In this document: positions 6,397 to 14,084 of the stretch, in pieces
How positions within the stretch are numbered: position 1 is the first letter of the stretch
Layout: the number at the start of each line of letters is the position of its first letter
Assembly (NCBI GenBank): GCA_034437455.1
Contig: DAOTUB010000358.1
Span: 1 to 25,799, forward strand
Reading direction: 5' to 3'
DNA: 25,799 nt
Origin: DAOTUB01 sp034437455
GTDB taxonomy: Bacteria > Chloroflexota > Anaerolineae > B4-G1
The notes under the pieces: generated by a model
Told to the model about the DNA's origin: nothing
Database searches by the model: none
The model's input: only the letters and a program-made list of their open reading frames with translations
Made by a program: the position numbers and the translations under genes

Positions 6397-7460
6397 GTCT
6401 TTCTCCAGGTCGTCTCCGCTTGACCATCCTCGAGAACGACACCCAGCTCGGCCAACCGCTCGCGAATTTCGTCCGCCAGCGCCCACTGCTCGGCGGCGCG
6501 GAGTTGCGCTCGCGTCTGGACGAGTAACTCAATGAAGGATTCCTCTCCCGCTACATCATCATCCTCCGACTCGTCTGGGTATTCGCTCCAACCAAGTGGA
6601 GGCCCATACGTCATCTCTGTAGAAAAATCCGCCGAGTTCGCTCCCTTCAGTTGATCAAGCTCAAACGTTGCACCGTCGGGAAAGGTCGCCTCGCGATCTC
6701 CGCGCCGGACGGTCACCTGTCCCGCGCCCATCACCTGGCACTCGCCGCCGTCCAGATCAATGATGCAAGCCGTGTACTCGTCTATTCCCAGGATGACGGT
6801 GGAACCGGGCAGGCTCTCTTCCAGGAATCGCATTCGGGGTTCACCCATGAAACAATAGCGAGTATCGTGAGCGCCCCCCTCGTTGTTATTCCAGTGTGGG
6901 ACGATCGCCAGTTCGAGACCATAAGGCCCCAACAGATCCAACCCCTCGACCCAGTGCGGGTTCTCCCCCACCTTGTAGATCTCGTACACCGGCAGCACGT
7001 AGCGTCCCACGGCGATGGCCGCCGCGCTGGCAAAAACGAGATGCGCGCCAACCGCCAGCCGACTGGACATCGCTGCCAGGAGTGGCGTCCCCTGCCAGTT
7101 GCGGACGGCGTAGGTCGGGCTACCGGGACCGGCAAAGATATAGTTGGCCCGCCGGAGTTTGCGCAGCGCCTTCCTCACCTGGATTGGCGTGGCAGTAGTG
7201 GCGGCCTTGAACGAGGCGACGACGAGACCCAGGTTCAACCGTTGTTTGAAATACTGGATCGCTCTCTCTGAAATCTGATCGGCGTTGAGTTCAAAGCCGG
7301 CCGGCGTGTCCAGAAAGACAGCCTGCACCGGACCCGCGATCCGAGACATGACCGCGCGATGCACTTTGCCCATCGAGGGCGACATTTCCCCCGAACCGAC
7401 GAGCGTGACGGTCCCCGGCGAGCGAGCGGATAAACGACATTCGTTGGAATTTGGTATCAT
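6393..7460 (-). CDS. S51 / cyanophycinase-like peptidase with CysRS-type C-terminal tail
   Basis: A 355-residue protein. Residues 15-250 look like the class-I glutamine-amidotransferase-like fold of peptidase family S51: TVTLVGSGEMSPS at the start, AGPGSPTYAVR (110-120), a candidate nucleophile S145 in FASAAAIAVG, and GIDEYTA (225-231) as in cyanophycinases. After an acidic linker (DESEDDD) comes a tail of about 48 residues (VQTRAQLRAAEQWALADEI through LAELGVVLED to TTWRK). This tail closely matches the C-terminal extension of cysteinyl-tRNA synthetase. The nucleophile context lacks the usual G-x-S-A-G-A, so peptidase activity is uncertain. It is the first gene of the operon, served by the promoter at 7470-7498. 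Confidence 0.75.
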   Translation of the reverse strand: MIPNSNECRLSARSPGTVTLVGSGEMSPSMGKVHRAVMSRIAGPVQAVFLDTPAGFELNADQISERAIQYFKQRLNLGLVVASFKAATTATPIQVRKALRKLRRANYIFAGPGSPTYAVRNWQGTPLLAAMSSRLAVGAHLVFASAAAIAVGRYVLPVYEIYKVGENPHWVEGLDLLGPYGLELAIVPHWNNNEGGAHDTRYCFMGEPRMRFLEESLPGSTVILGIDEYTACIIDLDGGECQVMGAGQVTVRRGDREATFPDGATFELDQLKGANSADFSTEMTYGPPLGWSEYPDESEDDDVAGEESFIELLVQTRAQLRAAEQWALADEIRERLAELGVVLEDGQAETTWRKT

Positions 7461-7469
7461 AACTGGGGT

Positions 7470-7498
7470 ATTGTATCAAAGGAACTGGAGGTTAGCAA
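7470..7498 (-). promoter_or_regulatory. Sigma70-type promoter for the peptidase-kinase-HAD operon
   Basis: On the minus strand TTGCTA (7498-7493) and TACAAT (7475-7470) are separated by 17 bp. The -10 box matches the consensus at 5 of 6 bases and the -35 box at 4 of 6. Transcription would begin within about 10 nt of the ATG at 7460, giving a very short leader. Confidence 0.5.
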
Positions 7499-7528
7499 TC
7501 TTTAGCGCCAATGGGGATTCCGCCCGAC

Positions 7529-7556
7529 TTGACAATCCCCCAGACTAGAGTATAAT
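7529..7556 (+). promoter_or_regulatory. Consensus sigma70 promoter
   Basis: TTGACA (7529-7534) and TATAAT (7551-7556) are both perfect consensus hexamers with a 16-bp spacer. It drives the short transcription unit ending at the terminators around 7743 and 7803, and possibly read-through into the double HAD gene. Confidence 0.8.
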
Positions 7557-7583
7557 GCGCGGCATCTTGTAAGGAGGTATGGA

Positions 7584-7691
7584 ATGGTGCGTATGCGGCA
7601 ATTTATCATCAGCATGCTCCAGTCCCGTAACGATCACAACGGGGGGCTGGTACTGCCTAGGTCGCAGTGCGCCTGTTTGCAAGAGGTCTGA
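7584..7691 (+). CDS. Small ORF (35 aa) in a short promoter-terminator unit
   Basis: A strong AGGAGG (7572-7577) sits six bases before ATG 7584, which opens a 35-residue peptide (start MVRMRQFIISMLQSR, end CACLQEV). An alternative ATG at 7579 opens a 38-residue, five-cysteine peptide (start MEWCVCGNLSSAC) ending at 7695, but it is only one base from the ribosome site. I do not recognise either peptide. The transcript begins about 7563 and stops at tandem terminators, so it may be a leader peptide of an attenuator, a small secreted or regulatory peptide, or an untranslated small RNA. No run of a single amino-acid codon, as in classical leaders, is seen. Confidence 0.35.
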   Translation: MVRMRQFIISMLQSRNDHNGGLVLPRSQCACLQEV

Positions 7692-7705
7692 CTAAGAAAA
7701 AGTTC

Positions 7706-7743
7706 AAGGCCGTGGGTGCGCAGCGACGCCCACGGCCTTTTTT
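7706..7743 (+). terminator. Intrinsic terminator, first of tandem pair
   Basis: AAGGCCGTGGG (7706-7716) pairs perfectly with CCCACGGCCTT (7729-7739), followed by a run of six T. It ends the small transcription unit that starts at the 7529-7556 promoter. Confidence 0.9.
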
Positions 7744-7769
7744 ATTTGCTTCACATTGCATCACTTTGC

Positions 7770-7803
7770 AAGGCCGTGGAAATTGCCCACGGCCTTTTTT
7801 ATT
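7770..7803 (+). terminator. Intrinsic terminator, second of tandem pair
   Basis: AAGGCCGTGG (7770-7779) pairs with CCACGGCCTT (7787-7796), followed by TTTTTTATT. Stem and T-tract nearly duplicate the first terminator; only the loop differs. It sits 27 nt upstream of the double HAD start codon. Confidence 0.9.
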
Positions 7804-7829
7804 GTGAGATGCGTAAAAGGATTTGATCG

Positions 7830-9107
7830 ATGACAACCAATAACATTCAAGCGGCAATCTTTGACTATGGCGGCGTGCTGATGCGTACCGTTGACCCTAC
7901 ACCCCGCCGCGAACTGGATCGACGATACGGCCTGGAGCCAGACGGCGTCGAAAAAGCGGTGTTCAGGAGTTCGCTCATCGACGCGGTCCAACTGGGCCAC
8001 GTCAGCAGCGACGAGTTCTGGGCCGACGTCGGGCAGCAGATGGGACTGAGCAGCGAGAAGCTGGCCGAGTTCCGGCAGACCTTCCGGTCGGGCGATCGGC
8101 TGGACGAGGAACTGGTCGGCCTCATCCGCCGCCTGCGCGACGCGGGCTACCGCACCGCCCTGCTCAGCAACGCCCCGGTGAGCTTAAGCGAGCGCGCGGA
8201 TTGTTCCAATCCGGCGGAATCCCTGGGCATCGCCGACGCTTTCGACGTCATCGTCATCTCTGGCTGCGAGGGGTTGATGAAACCCGACCCGGCGATCTTT
8301 GAGTTGGCGCTGGCGCGGGTGGGCGTAGCGGCGGAGGCGGCGGTCTTTGTGGACGACTGGCGAGTGAACGTGGCGGCGGCCCGGCAGGTCGGGCTTCACG
8401 CCATCCGCTTCAACGGGCTTGCGCCGCTGCGCAAGCAACTGCAAGAGTTGGGCCTGCCCGTCCCCGATCCCGTGCTCGCCCCCCTCCCCGACGTCCGCGC
8501 CGTCATCTTTGACTGGGGCGGTGTGATGGAGGGACTGACGGACGACGGCCACACCGCCGAGTGGGAACGGCGGATGGGGCTGGAACATGGCACGCTGCGA
8601 GACATCCTGTGGAGCGAGACGTGGCGAAAACTGTCCATCGGCGCGATCACGAACGACGAGTACATCCAGTACGTCGCCGACCAGTTGGGTTTTCCCAGCG
8701 CAGCGGCGGCGGGTGAGTTTACCGATGAGTTCTACGCTGGCGACCGGTTCAACCCCGAGACGCTCGCCGCTGCTCGCAGACTGCGAGAACGCTACAAGGT
8801 CGCGTTGTTAAGCAACGCCTGGCCCGGCCAGTACGACGTGATCCGCGAAAGGTTTGAACTCGACCTGTATGACGAATTCGACATCTACGTCAACTCCGCC
8901 GACGTCGGCCTGCGCAAGCCCGACCCGGCCATCTTTCACCTGACGCTGGAGCGGCTGGGCATCGCGCCGCAGCAGGCGATCTTTTTGGACGATCTGTTGC
9001 GCAACGTGGACTCGGCCCACGAGTTGGGTATCCACACAGTACAGTTCGTCGACCCGGCCACATCGCTGGCGGAATTGGAGGCGTTGCTGGGCCACACGAT
9101 CACGTAG
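7830..9107 (+). CDS. Tandem HAD-superfamily hydrolase (two fused HAD-IA domains)
   Basis: A 425-residue protein made of two complete HAD domains. Domain 1 (about 1-212) has FDYGGV with nucleophile D12, LLSNAPV, MKPDPAIF and VFVDDW. Domain 2 (about 222-425) has VIFDWGGV with a nucleophile near 228, LLSNAW, RKPDPAIF and IFLDDL. Both use the D-x-G motif I seen in YihX-like phosphatases. All catalytic residues are present in both halves, so neither is evidently a dead domain. The domains resemble each other and the separate HAD gene at 4757-5377, pointing to duplication and fusion. Substrate is unknown. AAAGGA precedes the ATG. The TAG stop lies in the left arm of a 160-bp palindrome. Confidence 0.88.
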   Translation: MTTNNIQAAIFDYGGVLMRTVDPTPRRELDRRYGLEPDGVEKAVFRSSLIDAVQLGHVSSDEFWADVGQQMGLSSEKLAEFRQTFRSGDRLDEELVGLIRRLRDAGYRTALLSNAPVSLSERADCSNPAESLGIADAFDVIVISGCEGLMKPDPAIFELALARVGVAAEAAVFVDDWRVNVAAARQVGLHAIRFNGLAPLRKQLQELGLPVPDPVLAPLPDVRAVIFDWGGVMEGLTDDGHTAEWERRMGLEHGTLRDILWSETWRKLSIGAITNDEYIQYVADQLGFPSAAAAGEFTDEFYAGDRFNPETLAAARRLRERYKVALLSNAWPGQYDVIRERFELDLYDEFDIYVNSADVGLRKPDPAIFHLTLERLGIAPQQAIFLDDLLRNVDSAHELGIHTVQFVDPATSLAELEALLGHTIT

Positions 9108-9264
9108 GTCGGAAGGCAACCAAAGGTTGCACGTATCTTCTCAATAAACCGGGGGCTTGTTCGTAGTAGGCGCTTCAGCGCCCCTAAAAGCGCACTGAAG
9201 TGCGCACTACGAACAGATTCACCCCAAGTTATTGAGAAGGTACCGTTACACGCTATCCGACCTA
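9105..9264. repeat. 160-bp nested palindromic (MITE-like) element
   Basis: Paired arms are nested one inside another: TAGGTCGGA (9105-9113) with 9256-9264, CTTCTCAATAA (9137-9147) with 9229-9239, and TGTTCGTAGT (9158-9167) with 9206-9215. Inside are two small hairpins, GGCGCTTCAGCGCC-like and the perfect GCGCACTGAAGTGCGC. The whole intergenic region can fold into one long branched structure. It contains no ORF. It fits a non-autonomous mobile repeat or a structured RNA between the HAD and exporter genes, and could also act as a terminator. Confidence 0.85.
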
Positions 9265-9281
9265 AAAACGGAGGTATTACC

Positions 9282-11147
9282 ATGTCAGCACCTACACGTT
9301 CATCCGAGTTTGATTTCAAAAACATCGTTTCAGACAACCGCCTGATCGGACTGTGGCGCACGTTGACCGGCTTCCGCCTGGCCTATTTGGAGGCTGTGCT
9401 CGGCGTCGGCATCGCGGCGGTCCTTCAGGTAGGCAACTCGCTGCTGCTGCGCTACCTGGTGGACGGCGTGTTGGCACAAGGCAAGTTCGACCACACCTTG
9501 CTGCTGGTCGGGCTGGGGTTCGTGGCGCTGGCGACGGGCGAGGGCAGCCTCTCCTTCCTCAGCGGCAGGTGGGCCGCGCACACCTCCGAGGGAGTCGCCC
9601 GCCGGCTGCGCAACTATCTCTACGATCACATCCAGAGCATGTCGTTCACCTACCACGATCACATGGAGACCGGCGAGCTGATCCAGCGCGCCACCTCCGA
9701 CGTGGACGCCATCCGGCGGTTCTTTGCCGACCAGGCGATCAACGCCGGGCGCATTGCCTTGCTCTTTGTGATCAACTTTACGGCCCTGGCAAGCCTGAAC
9801 CTGCGTCTGGCGCTGGTCTCGATCATCGTCGTGCCGCCGATCGTGGTCATCTCGATCTTTTTCTTCAAGCGGGTCACCGAGGCCTACGAAGCGTTCCAGA
9901 ACCAGGAGGCCAGGCTCTCGACGACGCTGCAAGAGAACCTGACCGGTGTGCGGGTGGTCAAGGCCTTTGCCCGGCAGGAGTATGAGCAGGAAAAGTTCGA
10001 AAAGGAGAACTGGGAACAGTACCGGATCGGGCGGCGCCTGCTGACCTGGCACTCGTTTTTCTGGCCCAGCACCGACATCCTGTGCGGCGCGCAGATGTTG
10101 GGGGCCTTTCTGTTCGGCGCGCTGATGGCGATCGACGGCACGATCACGGTAGGCACCTACATGGGCGCGGTGCGGATGATCATCTGGTTGATCTGGCCGA
10201 TGCGCAACATGGGGCGGTTGATCGTGCAGATGTCGACCGGCATGGTCTCGTACAACCGCGTGATCGAGCTGATCAAGGAGGAGCGCGAGCCGTTGGACGA
10301 GGGGACGTACCGGCCCGCGCACAACGTGCGGGGCGAGATCGTTTTCCGCGACGTCTGCTTCGAGTACGAGAACGGCGACAGCCGGGTGCTCAAGAACGTC
10401 AGTTTCCGCTGCCGGCCGGGCCAGGCCGTGGCCTTGCTCGGCTCCACCGGCTCCGGCAAGACGTCGCTCGTCAACCTGCTGCCTCGCTTCTACGACTATA
10501 TCGGCGGCAGCCTGACGCTCGACGGCGTGGAGCTGACCGAGTATCCGCGCCACTACCTGCGCCAGCAGATCGGCATCGTCGAGCAGGAGCCGTTCCTCTT
10601 CTCCCGCACCATCCGCGAGAACATCACCTACGGGGTCGGGCGGGCGGTCTCTGACGAGGAAGTGGAGACGGCAGCGCGGGCGGCGGCCATCCACGACGTG
10701 ATCCTCTCGTTCCCCGAAGGATACAACACCCTGGTGGGCGAGAAGGGGGTCACGCTCTCTGGCGGGCAGAAGCAGCGGATCGCCATCGCGCGGACGCTGC
10801 TCAAGGACCCGCGCATCCTGATCCTGGACGACGCCACGTCGTCGGTGGATACGGAGACGGAGGGCGAGATCCGCCGGGCGTTGGAGTATCTGATGGAGGG
10901 GCGCACGACGTTCATCATCGCCCACCGCATCCAGAGCGTGATGAACGCCGACCTGATCCTGGTATTGGATCGGGGACAGGTCGTGCAGCGCGGGACGCAC
11001 GAGGAACTGCTCAAGCAAGACGGGCGGGATGGTCGCGGAATCTACCACCGCATCTACGACGTGCAGGCCCGCATCGAGGACGATCTAGAAAAGGAACTTT
11101 ACCAGACCTCGGAGGTCTTGAGGGAGGCCGCTCATGTCACACTATGA
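9282..11147 (+). CDS. ABC exporter half-transporter A (degenerate ATP site subunit)
   Basis: A type IV ABC exporter of 621 residues: an N-terminal six-helix membrane domain (about 20-320) fused to an ATPase. Walker A is GSTGSGKT (387-394), the signature is LSGGQ (492-496) and Walker B is LILDD. The catalytic Glu is replaced by Asp (D517), with the D-loop ATSSVD and switch His in IIAHRI. A D in place of E is characteristic of one subunit of heterodimeric exporters such as TM287/288 or LmrCD. It overlaps the partner gene by 14 nt, so the two are co-translated. Likely substrates are drugs, lipids or peptides; specificity cannot be read. A GGAGG site precedes ATG 9282. Confidence 0.93.
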   Translation: MSAPTRSSEFDFKNIVSDNRLIGLWRTLTGFRLAYLEAVLGVGIAAVLQVGNSLLLRYLVDGVLAQGKFDHTLLLVGLGFVALATGEGSLSFLSGRWAAHTSEGVARRLRNYLYDHIQSMSFTYHDHMETGELIQRATSDVDAIRRFFADQAINAGRIALLFVINFTALASLNLRLALVSIIVVPPIVVISIFFFKRVTEAYEAFQNQEARLSTTLQENLTGVRVVKAFARQEYEQEKFEKENWEQYRIGRRLLTWHSFFWPSTDILCGAQMLGAFLFGALMAIDGTITVGTYMGAVRMIIWLIWPMRNMGRLIVQMSTGMVSYNRVIELIKEEREPLDEGTYRPAHNVRGEIVFRDVCFEYENGDSRVLKNVSFRCRPGQAVALLGSTGSGKTSLVNLLPRFYDYIGGSLTLDGVELTEYPRHYLRQQIGIVEQEPFLFSRTIRENITYGVGRAVSDEEVETAARAAAIHDVILSFPEGYNTLVGEKGVTLSGGQKQRIAIARTLLKDPRILILDDATSSVDTETEGEIRRALEYLMEGRTTFIIAHRIQSVMNADLILVLDRGQVVQRGTHEELLKQDGRDGRGIYHRIYDVQARIEDDLEKELYQTSEVLREAAHVTL

Positions 11148-12954
11148 GTTTGAAGAAGAAGAATTTACGACGCAGTTCAACGGCCAGACCGTGCTGCGCA
11201 TCCTGGGGCTGGCCAAACCGCATTGGCCGTATCTGGTGGGCTTTATGATATCCACGCTGGCCGTGTCGGTGTTCGATTCGTACTCCACGCTGTTGAGCAA
11301 ACGGATCATTGACGAGGGCATCGTGGCCGGCGACAAGGCCGCGCTGATGCAGATCGTGACCGTGTACGTCTCCATGATCCTGGTATCGTCAGTGGCGGTG
11401 TTCGGCCTGATCTACCTGGCGGCCAAACTGGGGGAACGGGTGCGGTACGACCTGCGGAAGCAGATGTTCAATCACCTGCAGGAGCTTTCGTTCTCCTACT
11501 TTGACCGGACGCCGGTGGGCTGGATCATGTCGCGCGTCACCTCCGACCCGGAACGCATCGCGCAACTGGCGACCTGGGGGCTGCTCGATTCGACCTGGGC
11601 GGTGATGGCCATCATCACGTCGGTCTACTTTATGCTGCAAATCAACTGGCGACTGGCGTTGATCGTCTTTGCCGCCATCCCGATCCTGGTGACCGTGGCG
11701 GCGCTGTTCAAGAAAAAGATCATCGTCGAGTTCCGCCTGGTGCGCAAGATCAACTCCAAGATCACGGGCGCCTACAACGAGGCGATCCAGGGCGTGCGCG
11801 TGGTCAAGGCGCTCTGCCGGGAGGAGGAGGATCTGCGCGAGTTCGGCGGGCTTACGGGCCAGATGTACCAGGCCGGGTTCCGCGCGGCGTGGCTTTCGGC
11901 GCTCTTCCTGCCGACAGTGCAGTTCATCAGCGCGCTGGCCATCGGCAGCATCGCCTGGTACGGCGGCCTGCAGGTGCAGGCGGGCGGCGTGACCATCGGC
12001 GGCATCTATGCCTTTGTCACGTATGTCATGTTCATGCTGTGGCCGGTGCAGGACCTGGCCCGCGTCTATGCCGAGATGCAGCACGCCATCGCCTCGGCCG
12101 AGCGGAGTTTTTCGCTCATCGACGCGCTGCCCGACGTGACCGACCGGCCCGGCGCGCTCGACCCCGGCACCATCCGGGGCGACGTCGAGTTCGACCAGGT
12201 CGACTTTTACTACGAGGAGGACAACCCGGTGCTGCGGGACTTTTGCCTGCGCGTGAGGCGCGGCGAGACGATCGCGCTCGTCGGGCCGACAGGCGGGGGC
12301 AAGTCGACCATCGTCAACCTGCTCTGCCGCTTCTACGAGCCAAAGCGGGGCGTCATCCGCATCGGCGGGCGGGATTACACGGAGCTGAGCCTGCACGCCA
12401 TCCAGTCGCGCATCGGCGTGGTGTTGCAGACGCCGCACCTCTTTTCCGGCGCCATCCGCGAGAACATCCGCTACGGGCGGCTGAGCGCGAGCGACGAGGA
12501 GGTCGAGCAGGCCGCCCGGCTCGCCGGCGCCCACGACTTTATCGTGACGCTCGAAAAGGGGTACGACGAGGAGGTCGGTGAGGGCGGCGTGCTGCTCTCG
12601 GTGGGGCAGAAACAACTGATCAGCCTGGCGCGGGCGATCCTGGCGCAGCCCGAGATCTTTATCATGGATGAGGCGACCAGCTCAGTCGACACGCTGACCG
12701 AGGCGCTGATCCAGCGCGGCATGGAGACGCTGATGAAGGATCGCACCAGTGTCGTCATCGCCCACCGGCTGAGCACGATCAAGCGAGCCGACCGCATCCT
12801 CGTCATCGAGGACGGACGGATCACAGAGATGGGATCGCACGCCGAGCTGCTGCGGCAGAAGGGCCACTATTATCGGCTGTACACCAAGCAGTTCCGCCAC
12901 GAGATGGAGCAGGAGTACGACGTGTTCAAGATGCCCAAGCTGGCGGCGGTGTGA
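11134..12954 (+). CDS. ABC exporter half-transporter B (catalytic subunit)
   Basis: A 606-residue partner of the preceding exporter half, with six membrane helices (about 28-330) and an ATPase. Walker A is GPTGGGKS (384-391) and Walker B is IFIMDE with the catalytic Glu at 513. The signature is LSVGQ (488-492) instead of LSGGQ, and the switch His lies in VIAHRLS. In a heterodimer the altered signature here faces the Asp-containing Walker B of subunit A, making one degenerate site. E513 plus the canonical LSGGQ of subunit A makes the active site. The two changes are thus complementary, which strongly supports a functional heterodimer. The start overlaps the upstream gene by 14 nt. Confidence 0.93.
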   Translation: MSHYEFEEEEFTTQFNGQTVLRILGLAKPHWPYLVGFMISTLAVSVFDSYSTLLSKRIIDEGIVAGDKAALMQIVTVYVSMILVSSVAVFGLIYLAAKLGERVRYDLRKQMFNHLQELSFSYFDRTPVGWIMSRVTSDPERIAQLATWGLLDSTWAVMAIITSVYFMLQINWRLALIVFAAIPILVTVAALFKKKIIVEFRLVRKINSKITGAYNEAIQGVRVVKALCREEEDLREFGGLTGQMYQAGFRAAWLSALFLPTVQFISALAIGSIAWYGGLQVQAGGVTIGGIYAFVTYVMFMLWPVQDLARVYAEMQHAIASAERSFSLIDALPDVTDRPGALDPGTIRGDVEFDQVDFYYEEDNPVLRDFCLRVRRGETIALVGPTGGGKSTIVNLLCRFYEPKRGVIRIGGRDYTELSLHAIQSRIGVVLQTPHLFSGAIRENIRYGRLSASDEEVEQAARLAGAHDFIVTLEKGYDEEVGEGGVLLSVGQKQLISLARAILAQPEIFIMDEATSSVDTLTEALIQRGMETLMKDRTSVVIAHRLSTIKRADRILVIEDGRITEMGSHAELLRQKGHYYRLYTKQFRHEMEQEYDVFKMPKLAAV

Positions 12955-12994
12955 GCGAATCAGCGAGTCAGCGATCGCCCTATCGCTGACTCGC
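12955..12994. repeat. TCAGCG-family hairpin after the exporter operon (copy 3)
   Basis: GCGAGTCAGCGAT (12963-12975) pairs perfectly with ATCGCTGACTCGC (12982-12994) over a 6-nt loop. The left flank CGAATCAGCG continues the unit pattern of the other TCAGCG elements. It starts at the stop codon of the exporter gene and may act as a transcription-attenuating hairpin. Confidence 0.75.
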
Positions 12995-13006
12995 CTGGAG
13001 AGGATC

Positions 13007-13649
13007 ATGAAAACAAAGCTACGAACATACAAGCCTGAGCAGGACTTTGACCGGATTCGAGACTTTCTCATGGAGACCTACCAGATGTCCGGCCGGCTCA
13101 TCAACTGGCGCATCGAGCGGTGGAACTATGCCCGGTATTTCGTCGCGCCCTTCTTGGGGGCGTATGGCTCCGAGCACTCGAACGTCGAGGGCAGTCAGCA
13201 GGCCATCCGCTTCTGGGAGGATACCGTCGGGGTCTGGGAGAACGGCACGGGCGAGATCACGGGGGTGGTGAACATCGAGCACCCCGTGACCTCGCACCCC
13301 GACTTTGGGGAGGTCTTTTTCCAGCGCCATCCGCAGTACGAGTTCCTGCTGGACGAGATGCTCGATTACGCAGAAGAGAACCTGGCCAACAAGGAGAAGA
13401 ACCGGATCGTCGCCTTTGCTTACGACTATGACGGGGCGTTCCACCGCGGTCGCTCAAGAACTGGAGACGCGCGGCTGCTCATCCTTGATGCTGTGGGTGC
13501 TGGCGGAGAATCCAGCCTGCGGGTTCTACGAGCGACTGGGAGGGCAGTTGCTCAATCAGACGAAAGAGATGCGGTATTGGGACGGCGATCCGGCCATCGA
13601 GGTGGCGTACGGCTGGCCCGATATCGGGAGCTTGTGTCGAGATGACTAG
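13007..13649 (+). pseudogene. GNAT acetyltransferase remnants fused out of frame
   Basis: From ATG 13007 to about 13440 the frame encodes the N-terminal part of a GNAT-related protein (ERWNYARYFVAP, TGEITGVVNIEHP, HPQYEFLLDEMLDYAE). It then stops making sense. From about 13440 the +1 frame encodes the end of a GNAT domain (VAQELETRGCSSLMLWVLAE, FYERLGGQ, EVAYGWPDI) with a stop at 13647-13649. The second piece looks like the C-terminus of a different, single-domain GNAT. The simplest reading is a deletion that removed the end of one acetyltransferase gene and the start of another. The remaining acetyl-CoA loop (R/Q-x-x-G-x-G/A) is absent, so no activity is expected. The frame starting at 13007 runs open to 13645. 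Confidence 0.65.
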
Positions 13650-13752
13650 AACTGCTCAAATGTCGCAGATTCGCCGCGCGCAGCCAATCACTTCCTGTTT
13701 CGTCCACGTACCGTTTGACCAGCGCGCTGGTGTCGAGGTAGTAGCCGCTCAC
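13552..13752 (-). pseudogene. VapC-like PIN-domain toxin, truncated after 26 residues
   Basis: The first 26 residues (GYYLDTSALVKRYVDE...) match the start of PIN-domain ribonuclease toxins, including the first active-site Asp in YLDTSALVKRY. Beyond about 13672 the frame is antisense to the GNAT remnant and unlike any PIN protein, so roughly 100 C-terminal residues with the remaining acidic residues are lost. The GTG start overlaps the antitoxin stop (GTGA), the usual coupling in toxin-antitoxin operons. The toxin must be inactive. Confidence 0.65.
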
Positions 13753-14069
13753 GCTCGATCCTCCCGCTCCTCGATGATGATCTCAGAGAGGGGTTTGCCG
13801 CGGCTCGGCTTTTTTGCCAGGCGCGCGCGTTCATCGGGCGATATCACCGGAGATTGTATCCACGACAGATCTTTTATCAAGCCCGCCGCTTTCATCTCGG
13901 CCACGATCTCGGCGCACGTTTGGCTGGCCTGGTTCGTTCTTGGTTTGCCGACGATGGCATCAGGATACTGTTCGATTTCAACTTCTTCGACGTCTCCCCA
14001 GGCTTCAAGGAGGGGATGGGACACCAGCACACCCTGGGGCGCCACTCGTACAGAGACCGCTGTAGTCAC
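13749..14069 (-). CDS. Antitoxin-like protein upstream of truncated PIN toxin
   Basis: A 106-residue protein that starts at GTG 14069 behind AAGGAGC. The longer open frame to 14198 has no ribosome site and adds non-conserved residues. The middle (PLLEAWGDVEEVEIEQYPDA) resembles the short AbrB/MazE-like strand pattern seen in antitoxins paired with PIN toxins. The tail (RLAKKPSRGKPLSEIIIEER) resembles toxin-binding ends. I infer its role from being first in a two-gene unit with a VapC-like toxin start. A perfect inverted repeat AAACGG-ATG-CCGTTT (14085-14099) just upstream is a candidate operator for self-repression. With the toxin broken, this antitoxin is an orphan that may still neutralise related toxins elsewhere. 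Confidence 0.6.
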   Translation of the reverse strand: MTTAVSVRVAPQGVLVSHPLLEAWGDVEEVEIEQYPDAIVGKPRTNQASQTCAEIVAEMKAAGLIKDLSWIQSPVISPDERARLAKKPSRGKPLSEIIIEEREDRA

Positions 14070-14084
14070 ATTGCTCCTTTCTTC

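Noticed and set aside
9330..11048. 572-codon open frame on the minus strand
   Set aside because: Antisense shadow of the exporter A gene, with low-complexity composition and no known motif.
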